The notes: generated from the sequence alone by a model not told the origin. Positions 1 through 12,600 are shown, counted from the stretch's first letter. The stretch: DNA of 64,000 bases from Lingula anatina (GCF_001039355.2 NW_019774081.1:1-64000); one strand, 5' to 3'. Program-made: numbers and translations.

Positions 1-205
1 ATACTATATCTTCTATTATAATGGTTTAATATGTGGACTATTTAAACAGAAAGGAGAGTCTTTCTGAATGCATAATCTTCCAGTCACAAAGATATGTATG
101 TATAGAAGAAAGTCAATTAAACTGGGGGTATATTCATGACCACTAACCCCGTCATTGAGGCCCCCCTTAACGAAACACTGGTTTTTAATACTCTACGGGT
201 ACCAG

Positions 206-249
<44 letters not shown>

Positions 250-2400
250 GCAGTAAGTAATGTTGATCAGTATTGTGAGTAAGCGTGTGACCCTGCTGAT
301 ACGATCAGTTTATCAGTGATAAATGAAGACGAACAGGGAATAGCTCCAATAATTCATTTAATAGCGCGTCACATTAACCGGTATGAAATTACTTCCGGCA
401 AACGTGATATCTCCGATAGTAGAACGTCCGAGAAAGAGATAAAACCATCTCTGCTGGGCACACTTCCATTAAGTACCGTATCTTTTGCTCTGTTGATCAG
501 ATTTACAATGCGTATGTGTAGGAATCGGAGGAATGGTGCCGTTCATTTAAACACTGCGTGCATGTGCTGATAACAAAACCTTGCTTGGCAAAGCACTGTA
601 AAAACGTAACCAAGTTGAAATTATGCTGTCGACAACCTTTTAAAATCGGTTCTTCTATCCCAATTCCTTGAAGACTTAACTCGAATCTTAAACCCATGAA
701 AAAAAACGCATGTGTTCGCGTTTACAATTCCAATTTTGTATATCCGATCTATCATACATCTTGTCACTAGGAGTCTCTGTACGTTATCTCGTAGGTCAAT
801 TATTGCGTGATTTTCTCATCACATATCTAGTTCAAGTGCTCCAGAAATGATTTACCGATACAGCTAATCAATTTTAATGTTTACGCACTCATCTTCCTTT
901 GTGTAGAAGTTAAATCTCTTTGTCGCTACAAGTTTGCTATCAAAGTAGGAACAGTGCTCTAAACAGTGCTTTGCCGTTGTGGATAACAAAGTTACAGAGT
1001 ACGATCCATTAGAGGTTTAAAAAAATTACCAACAGTTCAAATGATATTACTTAAGATTGTTGTATCTGTCTTGTCCCAAAATTACCAAAAGTACCTTGTG
1101 GGAATACATACATCTACATTTTTAGCATATTTGCATACAAACCTTCAAACAAACAAACTTACAACTTGTCGGACATTTTACTATTTCTTTAACTATTTAA
1201 GCTGTTTCAGAAAAGAACAAAGCCCAATTAACCTTTGTATCCATACATCTATTCCACATCATTTAATTAACGTACATTCGATGCTAAATGGTAACAAGTG
1301 TTCATCTAGAAGCATAAACGGGATTTATAAGCTATTGGTAATGCAAGATGTCTCTTTCAGATAATTTGTTTTTCGGCTTGCAATTTTAAATCTAGAAAAT
1401 ACATCGCTTTATAATCTTTATATTACTGTTAAATTATGAAAATGTTCCGTGCAGCGAAAAGTGCTTTCTTATTTTATAATGTGGGAGAAGACAAAGCCCG
1501 TGCGTCAATTTGTGACCTTCGCAATGGCGAGTTAAGGCAAATGGCTTTTCTTAATGCCATTGCCAATCCTCAATCCCTCGCATTTTTTGTCGCGTTGGAA
1601 AATACGCTTTCTTAATTTGCATTGCATTCAGGAAATTTTCTAATTTTTAAAAGGTTGTATGGGCAGTCTTAATCTTTACCTCATTTCAACGATCCATTTT
1701 CTATTGAGCTCAAAAGGCTGGATAATAAAGTTAACCAACGGTAGATAAGTGGACGAAACAAACTATATTTATTGTTCAGATAAAAACAGAAAAGTAACAC
1801 AAAATGTTTAAGGATCAGATTTCGCGACAAATAGATTTTTTGTCTTTTATGCCAGTTTTGTTCGTTGTTCAAATATGCATAATGCAGCTCATATCAATAA
1901 TTCATTAAAACGCCGTTGATACTGCATGGAAAAAGAGTTGCATTTTGATTTAAGAGAGATATCCTAAAACAATTTGCATTTGTTCAGATTACACAATGTT
2001 CATTATATGCCCATTGCTGCGGGGGCAGGGGAATTCGGCGGAAGTTTTATATGTTACGTTCGTTTCACTAACTATAAATTGGATGTAATCTAGTGGAAGT
2101 GGAATCATATTCCACTAAAAAGCGACCGTCGTCAAATCGTCTAATGCCTGTGGTTTAAAATAATCATAGCGACAATAAAAAGGATGTAAGTTTCCCGTCT
2201 AAAGCAAGTGCTGAACCGAGAACAGAGCAGTTTAGAAGCCGCACAATATTCCTTCCTGCCAACGTGACACATTGACGACAGGTGTTGACGAAGGTGAAAA
2301 GACCAAATCAACACGTTTTGTCTCTAATTAATCAGGCGATAAGCCGATCTGTTGTAGTTTGCACGAATTCTTTTCATTGTATTATTTTTTCGTCTTTATA
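1..2400. other. Gene-free upstream region
   Basis: I see no supported gene here. ORFs of 60-107 codons occur but have no recognisable motif and no splice context. A (GT)n tract lies at 211-246. The segment from about 2170 to 2400 may hold the promoter and a non-coding first exon of the neuropeptide gene that follows. An ATAAAAA TATA-like stretch near 2175 and several GT sites between 2280 and 2295 would fit, but none is decisive. Confidence 0.5.
211..246. repeat. (GT)n microsatellite
   Basis: About 18 uninterrupted GT dinucleotides. Confidence 0.95.
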
Positions 2401-2429
2401 GGTGAGCGAACACAGAAAGCGCTCCTTCG

Positions 2430-3405
2430 ATGTTCACGATTGCAATGCACAAGGGTATCCTAACGTTCCTTGTCTTTGTTGGGCTGGTTTCTCTTCTGGA
2501 CGCCTTTCCTGCGGCACTACAGAGAGACGCAAGAGCTGGATTCAGAAGTCACGATCCAGGTTACGGACATAATTTCGGTAAAAGGAAAGCGTGGTTAGAA
2601 ACGATGCGGAATAGACTGTTAAACACAAGAGAGAGCGAAAGGTAAGATTAACAGATGTACACAAAAGGGACATTTCAGCAGATTGTATTGAATGTTCATT
2701 TTGGATAGCCTGTGGTTATGTCAGTTACATCCTTTTACGTATCTAAATCACATTCATACGCCAACCGCAAGTAATGTATGTAACAGCTCATTCGGTATAG
2801 GCTTGGACATAATAACGATATTTTAATTTTGTCCATGGTATAAGCAAAGTGGAAATGGGTATTTTTAAAACTTGGAACTCGACGGAGTGATAGTTTGAAA
2901 ATATTTGGGCCCTGGAAATTAATTTTAATGTTAAATACTCTGCGTCAAAACCTTGCAGTCTGTCTTTTTTAACTAGACTATACTTCGGTATTTGTACAAC
3001 GACAGTTAACTTACGAGTCAATCAACTGCATCCAAAGAAAGATACCTAATACAGCTTTTATTAGTGCGATGTAAAAAACCTTATTTTAATTCAGCTGTTG
3101 TAAGTTGTAAACTGCCCAAACAAAAGGCCTATACAAAGTACAATGTTGAAAAACGTTTTGTTTTCGTCTTATTTAGGGCCTATTTTCTACTTTCGATATA
3201 AAGATGGATACTTTATGCACTATCGCTTTCGAAGAGTAAATACATCATAAACGATCATGTTGAATACGATCAAATGGATCTAAGGAAATTGGAATTACGA
3301 TCAATTTGCCCCATATGCTACGACGTGAGTGAGCCGCCTACTCTTCCATCTGCTGTTTTATTAAGGCGTATTATCGAATACTAATTTGATAACCGTATTT
3401 AATCA

Positions 3406-3482
<77 letters not shown>

Positions 3483-4968
3483 GGTTGCCATGTATTACTT
3501 ACGTATGTATACCCAAAACTTAGGGGGTAGTTTGCACGAAATAATTCATGAAACCGGTTGTATTTATACCATTTTAGTCATTCACTTATAGGCCATTTGC
3601 ACATGCACCTCACTCGTCCATACAAAACGAATGATGTATCCATACATATTTTCCAAATAATATTTTTAAAATCTATTTGGAAGGTATCTATTAACTCACT
3701 ACTGTCACCGTTATCATCATAAGCCTGAGTGTATGGTCTCGAATTCCTATTTGTTTTAATCAGTGGTGTTTGAATCGAATGAGCACCCAGAAATCTTGAA
3801 GTCTGTGCTTGCTCCTATACACGTACGTTTTTTGGATGAGATTGGAGTGGTCACGACACACTGCCCGTCTCAGTCCTCACATCTCATGTGGGATATCAAT
3901 TTACATGGCATTGAAATCAGGACATATTGTGTTAGGAGTGCAGCGAAATCATACTGGTATTAAAGCACACTCTCTGGCCACAATATGCGCTAGTAGTCTG
4001 TTAGAAAATTGTTGTATCACACCTATACATTTTAATTTTGTATACTATTTTAGAGGCCCCTGATATAAGAGGGTAGTAAAGGCAATGGTGACCCGACTTT
4101 TTTACAGACCCCATTGATTTAACCATCTGCCATGCATTCATTTCATTTTAATTTCTTTGTATGTTTGAATAAAACGCCCAAGCTGCACTATTGAAATATC
4201 TGTGTAAATATATGTAACACGTTACATAATTGTAACACGTAACGGGAAATAGGGGAGATAAAAGTGCTGCTCTGTATTGGTCGATTGTATGTTGTGCACG
4301 TATGAGTACATGAACGTTACCATGCACTTTTGCTTGTCGTGATCTTTAGAACCATGAGTAAATCCATATATACTGTTATGCTTTTGATAAATTGATGGTA
4401 TTTATTTCAGCCCCTTAATGACCAACGAAGAATTAGCAGATTTACTCAACGAATCTTCACAGATCGCAGATGTTTTTGTAGATAGAATAGTAGACACAAA
4501 CCGTAAGTAGTCGCCGAAAGTGAATAAATGGTAAATGGCTATAGAGGTAAATAAGTAAGAAGTAAAATATTTAATCATAAACGATTCATTACCACCTTTT
4601 TTATAAAAAATTAAGGGCATAAATGAACACAGGGATCTCGGTGCACAACAAGCTATAACATAACAAGTCTACCTATGCGTGTTTTCTTCCGTCTGCTTTG
4701 CAGGGTGAAGACTTGGCGCGTAACACGCGTCATCATTTTGCCGTGTGGGTTGGTTTAAAGAAAATTACACTGTAATTGAATATAAGCGAACCCCCCCCCC
4801 CCCCCCCCAAATGCTACTGAAATTTTCATATATCATGGGAGTAAGAATCATCTAACATGGTAGACATTTCTTTTCATTAAATGTCATTTGGGTCTATGTC
4901 TACTTTCAGGTGACGGAGTAGTGACGCGACAAGAGTTGCGATCGAAGCACCTGATAAGTCAGCTGTGA
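2430..4968 (+). CDS. Allatotropin/orexin-type neuropeptide precursor (3 coding exons)
   Basis: Coding exons are 2430-2641, 4411-4502 and 4910-4968. The acceptor TTTATAG at 2400 precedes the first, and donors GTAAGA (2642) and GTAAGT (4503) and acceptors TTTATTTCAG and TACTTTCAG join them in phase to give 120 aa. Residues 1-25 are a signal peptide; a second Met at residue 6 is an equally good start. One peptide core, GFRSHDPGYGHNF, is followed by GKR, so the C-terminus should be amidated and released by dibasic cleavage. A GFR start, about 13 residues and an aromatic amide match lophotrochozoan allatotropins, secreted ligands of orexin-like GPCRs. Residues 72-120 are an acidic C-terminal segment ending in a canonical EF-hand loop, DTNRDGVVTRQE (99-110), which is split by the last intron. 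The family call is strong. The function of the C-terminal segment is unknown. Confidence 0.88.
3409..3478. repeat. (TA)n microsatellite in first coding intron
   Basis: About 35 uninterrupted TA units inside the intron between the first two coding exons of the neuropeptide gene. Confidence 0.95.
4791..4808. repeat. Poly-C tract
   Basis: An uninterrupted run of C in the second coding intron of the neuropeptide gene. Its length is likely to be unreliable in the assembly. Confidence 0.9.
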
Positions 4969-6890
4969 AAAAAAAGCAACCGCCGGAAATTAATTGCGGA
5001 TCTGAACTAAATTGCTTTATTTTTATACTCTCATTGGACGACAGACGCTGCTGGATAGAAAAGAACATATTCGGGGAACTGGGTTAAAAGCGTAGAACAT
5101 GAGCCGGATGAACTTTGTTTGTTTTCACCATTTAATCTATATGAGGAAACCACAGTAATTCAGAGTGTAAAGTACACATTTGTAGTTGTTTACGACAAAG
5201 ATTTTATGTTTAGATGTGCCATTAAAATTTGAGCAATTATTCACCATTTAGCTTTTTTTGTGATTACTTTCTGTTGTTATTTAAAGAAAGAACTGATTTA
5301 TCTTGGTAGATCGAAATTAAACAGGCTGATTGTACATGTATTAAGGTTTAATGATGATGCCGAGTTGTGTGAATTCTTTTTGGTCATTCTTTATGTGATA
5401 GTTTTAAGTTTTCTGACTTCTATATGTAGACCATGATTTTTATTAGATATTGATTACGGTAAGGTCATAAAACGTTATGCATCATGATCAGCGTGGCTTG
5501 TTTGTTAGTATGTTTTAAACATGTAGACCTAGTAAAGAAACATGCTTTCATGTTCTAGACATGTATGGGAGGAAAATAACCCAACAAAAATATTCTCTTT
5601 ATTGAATCAGTACAAATGGCCCATTGAAAATGTCAAGAGCAACACATTTGCAAAACAAAATACAACCGTAAGTAACATCTCAGTGTTTAAAATATTTTCT
5701 GATAAATATGATAATAAACTGATCACAATTAGAGATGTTAAGTACGTACTTTCCATCAGAAAAAGGAAAGAGAAGAAGTAATTTCAAACCAACTAAATTG
5801 GAAATCTTGAATTTTTTTCATTATAATTTAGTCATATGATCTTTTTAAAATACATATTAATACGTAGATGGCAAACAATACTAGTCAGCACAAATTTACA
5901 AGTATTAACTATAGGTTGATAATTAGCTAATCAACCCTATCTGTTATACAACGGATAATGTTCTTTAGATTTAAGTAGACGACTGTCACGTCCAATTCTA
6001 CTCCATTTTCAAATAAAAGTTGTTCAATGCTTTTGTCATTTTTTCGATTCTAATAGCGTTGTTGTCAATATGCTCTAAGACTTAATATGCAACTAAAATA
6101 AAAGCAGTGTGAGAAGCAACCAGTGAACTCAACAATCCCAAACGTAGGAAATGATATATTGATAAGAGCTACAGTGTTGCTTACATCACTTTCACTGGAT
6201 TCCATACACCTACTGTCTAAAACGTAACACGCTCATTGTCCATGTAATTATTGACCCATTTCAAACTCTTATCGAAAAAAAAAGCATTCACGCTTTAAAG
6301 GTATCTGTAACTACAAATGTATTTAATTCCTCTTTGTTCTCATAAAATACAAATCGTTTGGGCGGTATACATGCGTATCATATCCGAACTGACTGACAAC
6401 AATCCTCTTCATACCAAAATCAAGAACCAGAACGCCCTCAGGCCAAGTGTAGTGTGCAGACTTTGATACAGATGAAAAGAAACTCGGTAACTATCACTAT
6501 TCCCGACATCCTTCCATTTTGCAGCACTCCTGATTCCAGTGACACAACGGGGAATCGGTTTTCTGCGTGGACCAACGTGAATCTACAAAAACAATAGCAA
6601 TGACAGAAAGAATAACGAGCCACTGCTTTTTCTAACAATCTGCATACAGTAAGGTGCAAATTGTTCACAAAATAATCAAAACCCAGTAGTAACGAAAAGG
6701 GTGTAAAATTCTTATGGTCATAACTGGCTCTCACTACAAAAAACCAAACCAGTTACTTGGAAACTTCTGACCACTGCTGTTATGGCTGTGTGCTTAGTCA
6801 AGCGAGTAGTATCCATTGTAGTAGTGGTACATATATTAATACCACTGTTAGAATTATATGACAAACTAGCAAAGCACTGAGAGAGCGCAG
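4969..6890. other. 3' flank of neuropeptide gene, no further gene
   Basis: Presumed 3' UTR and intergenic DNA. A candidate polyadenylation signal AATAAA lies near 6014. A 79-codon ORF at 5542-5781 has biased AT-rich composition and no recognisable domain, so it is not called. Nothing else is supported. Confidence 0.5.
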
Positions 6891-7614
6891 ACCTCCGCCA
6901 AGACAGCAAAGTCTGCATCCAATGCTGTTTTACCCCTAAATTTTCGATATTTTTGATTATTGATTATTGATTGATTATTGATCCGGATCACCACCAAACA
7001 CTAATCATCTGTTCCTTGGCCCACTTCTGACAGTTCCTGAAAATTTCATCAAAATCGGTCCATAACTTAGTTTTTTTCTTATTGATTATTGATTGATTAT
7101 TGATCCGGATCACCACCAAACACTAATCATCTCTTCCTTGGCCCACTTCTGACAGTTCCTGAAAATTTCATCAAAATCGGTCCATAACTTAGTTTTTTTC
7201 TTATTGATTATTGATTGATTATTGATCCGGATCACCACCAAACACTAATCATCTCTTCCTTGGCCCACTTCTGACAGTTCCTGAAAATTTCATCAAAATC
7301 GGTCCATAACTTAGTTTTTTTCTTATTGATTATTGATTGATTATTGATCCGGATCACCACCAAACACTAATCATCTCTTCCTTGGCCCACTTCTGACAGT
7401 TCCTGAAAATTTCATCAAAATCGGTCCATAACTTAGTTTTTTTCTTATTGATTATTGATTGATTATTGATCCGGATCACCACCAAACACTAATCATCTCT
7501 TCCTTGGNTCAAAATTTCATCAAAATCGGTCCATAACTTTTTGAGTTATGTTGATGACAGACAAACAAACAGACAGACAAACAGGGGTGAAAACATAACC
7601 TCCTTGGCGGAGGT
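6891..7614. mobile_element. Non-autonomous DNA element with 12-bp TIRs and internal tandem array
   Basis: The ends are exact inverted copies: ACCTCCGCCAAG at 6891-6902 and CTTGGCGGAGGT at 7603-7614. No coding capacity is visible. The interior is mostly a tandem array of a 122-bp unit, followed by an ACAGACAAACAG-rich segment. The size and lack of ORFs suit a MITE-like element. The superfamily is not assigned because a clear target duplication is not seen. Confidence 0.7.
6957..7545. repeat. 122-bp tandem repeat, about 5 copies
   Basis: Units start near 6957, 7079, 7201, 7323 and 7445 and are almost identical. Each contains TTGATCCGGATCACCACC and ends in a T-rich stretch. The last copy is cut short at an N at 7508, so the true copy number is probably higher. 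Confidence 0.9.
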
Positions 7615-7975
7615 AATTAAATAGAAACCCTTAACACAGGGTGAAAACTCGGAATTATCGTTTGCCCGATTTATATTGATTCATACATCGTCATTACTTT
7701 ATAGTACGCGTAAATTGTACTAGTACATGTATGTACTCAGCCTTCCACATGTATCATTAGTTGTCTTAGATAGAGATGAGTTATATATTTTATGTCGACT
7801 GCCGCTCACCCTAAATTCACAAAGATCCTATGCGCAGGAAAGCGGACATTATGGAAAGCTCAATTTGCGCAATATACAACACACAACACAGATGAAGGGC
7901 AAATATTATATACCGCGAATAAAAATGTAGGGTAAATACGCAATAAACCACTTTGTGTTAGACCCTTCTGACAAA

Positions 7976-9228
7976 ATGACTTCGACAACTTCTGATAATC
8001 AGGATAATGACAAGACAAACGTTGAACAATTAAAAGAGGGAACATTTACCACAAGGGAACTTCCAATAATGGAATTCTGGCCTCTGAGTCATCTGGGTTA
8101 GTAATTTCCTTTCTTTCGCGTTCCAATTTTCATCGCATAAAATGTCATCAAGTCTGGAAAAATAGGCTTACCACGCAGAAACCCATCATGCTGTCTTTTT
8201 ACAGAATTTGTGGACGTGTCGATGGTAAAGTCCACCAGTAGACGTACAGGCGCCCCCCAGTGTCCCCTTATTTGTGGATGTGGACAGAGTGAACATGACT
8301 GTGACGGGCGTGAAACCCTTCCAGGTCAAACAGAATATCCACACCATCGTCGATAGACTGTAAATAGAACTTAAAAATAAAATGAAAAGTTGTCCCAGAG
8401 AATTTGAAGGCACTTTATTTTCGCGTTTGCTCTTACCTTCTGCTTAAGACTTTAATCACGATGTTGGGAATGTGGCATTCTCTCTGACTGGGAAGGATGC
8501 AAAGATTTTTTTATTTATTTAGTGGTGTCGCGCTTCTTCCTAAGGACGACTCTCGAATGTGTTGATGTTGTGACGATTGCTCGCGTGTAGTAACACCTAC
8601 AACAGTCCATTCCGCATTTGCATTGTTTCTTCCATTTAGATTTGCTAGGCGCTGATCTGCGTTCATGTTACCATCCGTGGAGTTGCTGTTGTCATTTGGA
8701 TGGTGATGGTTCCTATAATTTATTATTATCCTTGGTACTCTCGGGGGACAAGGCATTGGGATCCTGCCGAGCTGAACACGCGATTACACGATCATGGTGA
8801 TGATTGTAATGTAAGCCGTGATTCATCGCGTGAGTCCTGTGGCACCGTGACAAGCTATGGACTGCCCGCCACAGTGTGGTTATATATTGTGCGCCTTTAT
8901 GGCGTCTAGATCGTCAATCTCTGTCATTTCGTCTGAAAAAAATAATGCACACCTCAGCTACATGTTGCTGACTANTTTATGTGGTGAACATTATTTCAAT
9001 CAAGTCATAACAAGACACATTAAACTTCACTGCGTAATTCCATAATGTCTGCTTGGATACTAGTAGTTCATTATGCTATTATTATGTTTTTTTTTTTTTT
9101 TTCTAACCTACAGGTTTCTCTCTTTTCTGAGTGGCAAGGCAGAAGAAAAGGCCCTGAAGAAATTCTCACTTGAGTTATCCTTTTTGGAGAAGAAACTGGA
9201 TAAGACTGGCCAACAGAGATTGCATTAA
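7976..9228 (+). CDS. Small three-exon gene of unknown function (about 118 aa)
   Basis: The proposed exons are 7976-8096 (donor GTTAGT), 8239-8359 (acceptor CCACCAG, donor GTAAAT) and 9114-9228 (T-rich tract then CTACAG). Phases agree and the frame stays open to TAA. The product has an acidic, polar start, then ELPIMEFWPLSHL, then VPLFVDVDRVNMTVTG, and a lysine-rich helical C-terminus (GKAEEKALKKFSLELSFLEKKLDK) likely to form a coiled coil. A stronger-looking acceptor at 8204 would give a different reading (EFVDVSMVKS...) that stays open only until a TAG near 8352, unless one base of the C6 run at 8253-8258 is an error. I do not recognise the family. There is no signal peptide or membrane segment. 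Confidence 0.55.
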
Positions 9229-11380
9229 ATTAATAGTGCTCCTTCATGACATTTTAAAATATTTTCAGTCACCTAACTGACTCTATACATTGCAAAAGTG
9301 GACATAAGTTTTATGTTACTGTCACGTGGAAAAAAAATCAAAACCTATACATAAATTGTTGAGTGCCATGGTATAACAGTCTACCTGATTGCCAGTGAAA
9401 TTTCTGTTTCAGTGAAATTTCTTTAAAGCAGTCACTTACTGGCCCAGTTAATTTTTTCAGCTGTAACATTTTATAAATGTTTTTACTAAGTGTTGTCTTG
9501 ATCTATAATAACCTTTTGAAAATCCCATGTTTTTGATCCTATTTGTAAGAATTAGCCACTTTATCTTCTGGGATTTTTTTTCATTCAGCCCATTAGATTC
9601 TCAGACCTTGCTGGCCTGTGAGTGGAATAGTATCTAGCACAGACTGCTATCAGCAAGTCAGATAAAAAAAAATATAATTATTTCTATTTGCACGGTTGAA
9701 AAAAATGCCATCATAGACTGCATAAAACTGGAAAACTGTAGCAACTTAATCATTCTTATAACTTCATTAATTACTGCTTATGTGTAAAATTTTTGTTTTT
9801 GTTCTTCACCACCTTATAATCGCTTTCTATGATATCGTTCTCTTCCAGCACATCGTCCAAATAATTAGCTGTGAAAAAAATCGTCAGCATACAGCGGCGC
9901 TTTGACACTACTGATCTCGAATTCTAACGCGAAATAACGCATATGAAATGTATCTCCAAGCTGAGGAGAGCGACGCAGACGAAACCTTGAGACAGGAGGC
10001 CCCCCGTAGCTAGCTCCGCCCACCGTAACAGACATCGGACAATAGGCTTGCGTGTAATCTCCTTCTGTTATAACTCCTTGCCCTAACCCTAACCCTAAGG
10101 CCAGAAAGAATGTTTACATCTAATGAAAATTCAAGTTCGTACCTGGTGCGAGTGTGAAATTGGTTAATGTTTGGTTTTAGAAGGCGATGCAAGGAAAGTT
10201 ATGGTTGCGGGATGGTTGCTGAATGAGGGGGTACTTGTTGGCACGTAAAATTTAAATTTCATTCGCAAAAGTGGCCGCAGTGTGCTTTCGGTGAATTTGT
10301 GTGAATTTGATTTTCAAAATGGCGGAATGTATGCTCAGCGTAGTCCTACGTGTAGAATTTGGGATTCCACACCTAAAGATGTGGCAGAGGGAGGGCGTAG
10401 GTAGTACCTAGGCTATTGAAATGTACACGAATCATCAAGAATAATATGTTGGTTTTAGGGGGGCATCAATACTGTTGCAATATATAAAGAAGGCCTGATT
10501 GATGCGTCACATTCCGTTCTGATCAGTTACAGTGTTTCCCCTGCACTGAAACAAGCGCCTCTCTGAAATTTGTAAGTGCCTCACTGAAAAGCACCGCCTC
10601 GCTGGGCTGAATGGAACAACAAAGTATATTTTCACTCATGGTAACAGAAAATTATATTTCATTCTAAGTAAATATGGCATTCTGTTTACATACTGTACGT
10701 TACCTCATGCTTCTGGGCAATTGATTTAGTAGTAACGGAAATACGCATGCACGTATGCCTAAAAATATCCAGCAATTAATCTCCCTGTAAGTGCCTCATT
10801 TTCGGTGATCTCTGCCTTATTTTTAAGTATACGAGACAGAGCGAAACGAGGTAACTGTTCTCGACAACATTAAGTCACATGTCAAGGATACACTTTCTCT
10901 GTCACTTCGTCATGTTCCGAAATTCAGACCGCCTGTTGTGTGTTTTTATTGTTTACGTATATTCACTGTTACAAATGGAGCACATAAAGTGCACTTTGTT
11001 GATTTCATAAACTTGGAGAAGATTTTCTATTGATTTACGGGCTATTTTTATGAGAGCAGTAGCGTTGCAAAACTGGTCACGTCAGTATTTCGTGTGGAAA
11101 CCCATGCATTGAATATGAATTTCCATGACTGAATAGAACCATATAAATGAACCAACGAAGAACTCAAATTTATGATAAGTGTGGTTTTCATCTCTTTAAT
11201 TCTGAAGAATTCATTTCACGGTATTTGAAGTTGCTGATTATAAATTACATAATTAGTTGTCTCAAACTATGAATAACTAAGTAAGCTAGGTGATAGCGGG
11301 AGTTACGTTGTGCTGAACGACAGGAAAGAGAACATTTTTTGCGGCAGTTTTATTTAAGGATGAAGCGTTTCCACACGAAT
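9229..11380. other. Intergenic, no gene seen
   Basis: AT-rich DNA without a supportable ORF. Three CCCTAA units occur at about 10081-10098, an interstitial telomere-like motif. A short CpG-richer stretch at 9950-10060 could be regulatory, but no linked exon is visible. Confidence 0.45.
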
Positions 11381-11389
11381 TATGAGCAT

Positions 11390-12130
11390 TTTATCCCTCA
11401 AATCCAAGCTGGCCGCCAGAAACCATTTTGAAATTGGGCATAATTCGCCATTTTGAAATATATGTATTACATCTTTGTAAAGGAATAATGCGCCGTTTTC
11501 GATTAATTTCTGGTGCAGATACATTATCTATTTCATAAAATGTGAGTACAAACTATTTAAGCCTCCAAAATCAATATACATGTAGGCTTAAGTTGTCACA
11601 TAGACTTACATGCGTTATGTAGTCTAATTAGTACATAACGTTTCATAACATCTTAAAGACCTTGAAACAAGTTTAAGAGACCAAAGTAGCTTAATTAAAA
11701 CTAAAGAACACATACCTGGTGCTTTGGAGACAATTGGTATCTATTTTGATCCTTAAATCCAAGATGACCGTCACAATTTTGAAATACGGGTAAGGCATAA
11801 TTCACCAATTTGAAGCTATCGCTCTTACACTAGCATGTTATACCGGTACATCGTCTTATAATTTTTGGGTGTAGAAGTCATATGTCGTATCTCTTGTGAG
11901 ATATAAATCATATAATGCAAATAGAAAATATTGCAAGGCTCCAACATCAATATAGGCTTACGACTTTACCTTCGCTTGCATGCGTCTTAAAGTCTAATTT
12001 GTGCAAAAATATGTCATATAACAATTTAAAAGGGTTTTACCAGACAACAAGTGCAAGAGATCCGCATGGCTGATTTGGCGTTATGGTGACTATTGTTAGC
12101 TATTCTTTTGTTCAAATCCAAGTACCTGTC
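11390..12130. repeat. Diverged tandem repeat, period about 357 bp
   Basis: Three anchors spaced 356-357 bp apart contain AAATCCAAG (11391, 11747 and 12104 regions). Each is followed by a similar order of blocks (cAATTTTGAAAT, CATAATTC, a TAGGCTTA box, a GTCTAATT box). The first two units are complete but diverged. The third breaks off where LINE sequence begins. Confidence 0.65.
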
Positions 12131-12169
12131 TGTAATGAACCTCTTACATATACATGTGACGAATATCCT

Positions 12170-12600
12170 TTATTTTAGAGAGTATTTTAACTTATTCAGT
12201 AACTGTTTGGTATGGACGTGCAACTGTGGAGGAGAGGAACAAGTTGGAAAAGATGTCGAAACTGCAGGGATTGTAATTGGAACAGATCTAACTCCCGTCC
12301 ATACTATATCTAGACAGGACTAAAAAGAAAACATTATCAATAATGACAGACAGTTCCCATCCAGCCCATACCCTTTTTAAATTTTTACCTAGCGATTCGA
12401 GACTCTTAGCTTTTAAGGGTAGTAAGCGATTTTTAAATAGCTTTTATCCTTCGGCAGTAACTATTTTTAACTCTGACATGTAATTTTAATTTTTATTCTT
12501 TATATTTCAATGGCGCTACTACAGGGCAAAAGATTCCCGATTTTATACATTTGTATTTTATTGGCTTAATAAATTATTATTATCCTAAACTTATATAATT
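12170..12600 (+). mobile_element. 3' end of a non-LTR retrotransposon, broken
   Basis: Several frames together encode the typical end of a LINE reverse transcriptase: VWYGRATVEERNKL, then IGTDLTPVHTI, then LSIMTDSSHPAHTLF..FLPSDSRL and FLNSFYPSAVTIFNSDM followed by a stop at 12480-12482. Frameshifts and internal stops show that it is dead. The tail ends in a short ATT repeat near 12590. The clade is uncertain (Jockey/CR1/L2-like). Confidence 0.7.

Noticed and set aside
1041-1364. 107-codon ORF
   Set aside because: AT-rich, no domain, no signal peptide, no splice or regulatory context.
5542-5781. 79-codon ORF after the neuropeptide gene
   Set aside because: Composition-driven, Lys/Asn-rich, no recognised motif; lies in the presumed 3' UTR or intergenic DNA.
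8511-8756. Minus-strand 81-codon ORF (HHHPNDNSNSTDG-like)
   Set aside because: Inside intron 2 of the 8-kb gene on the other strand, low-complexity Asn/His composition. An exon cannot be excluded but nothing supports it.
10081-10098. Three CCCTAA units as a telomere or chromosome end
   Set aside because: Only three units, flanked by ordinary sequence on both sides; at most an interstitial trace.
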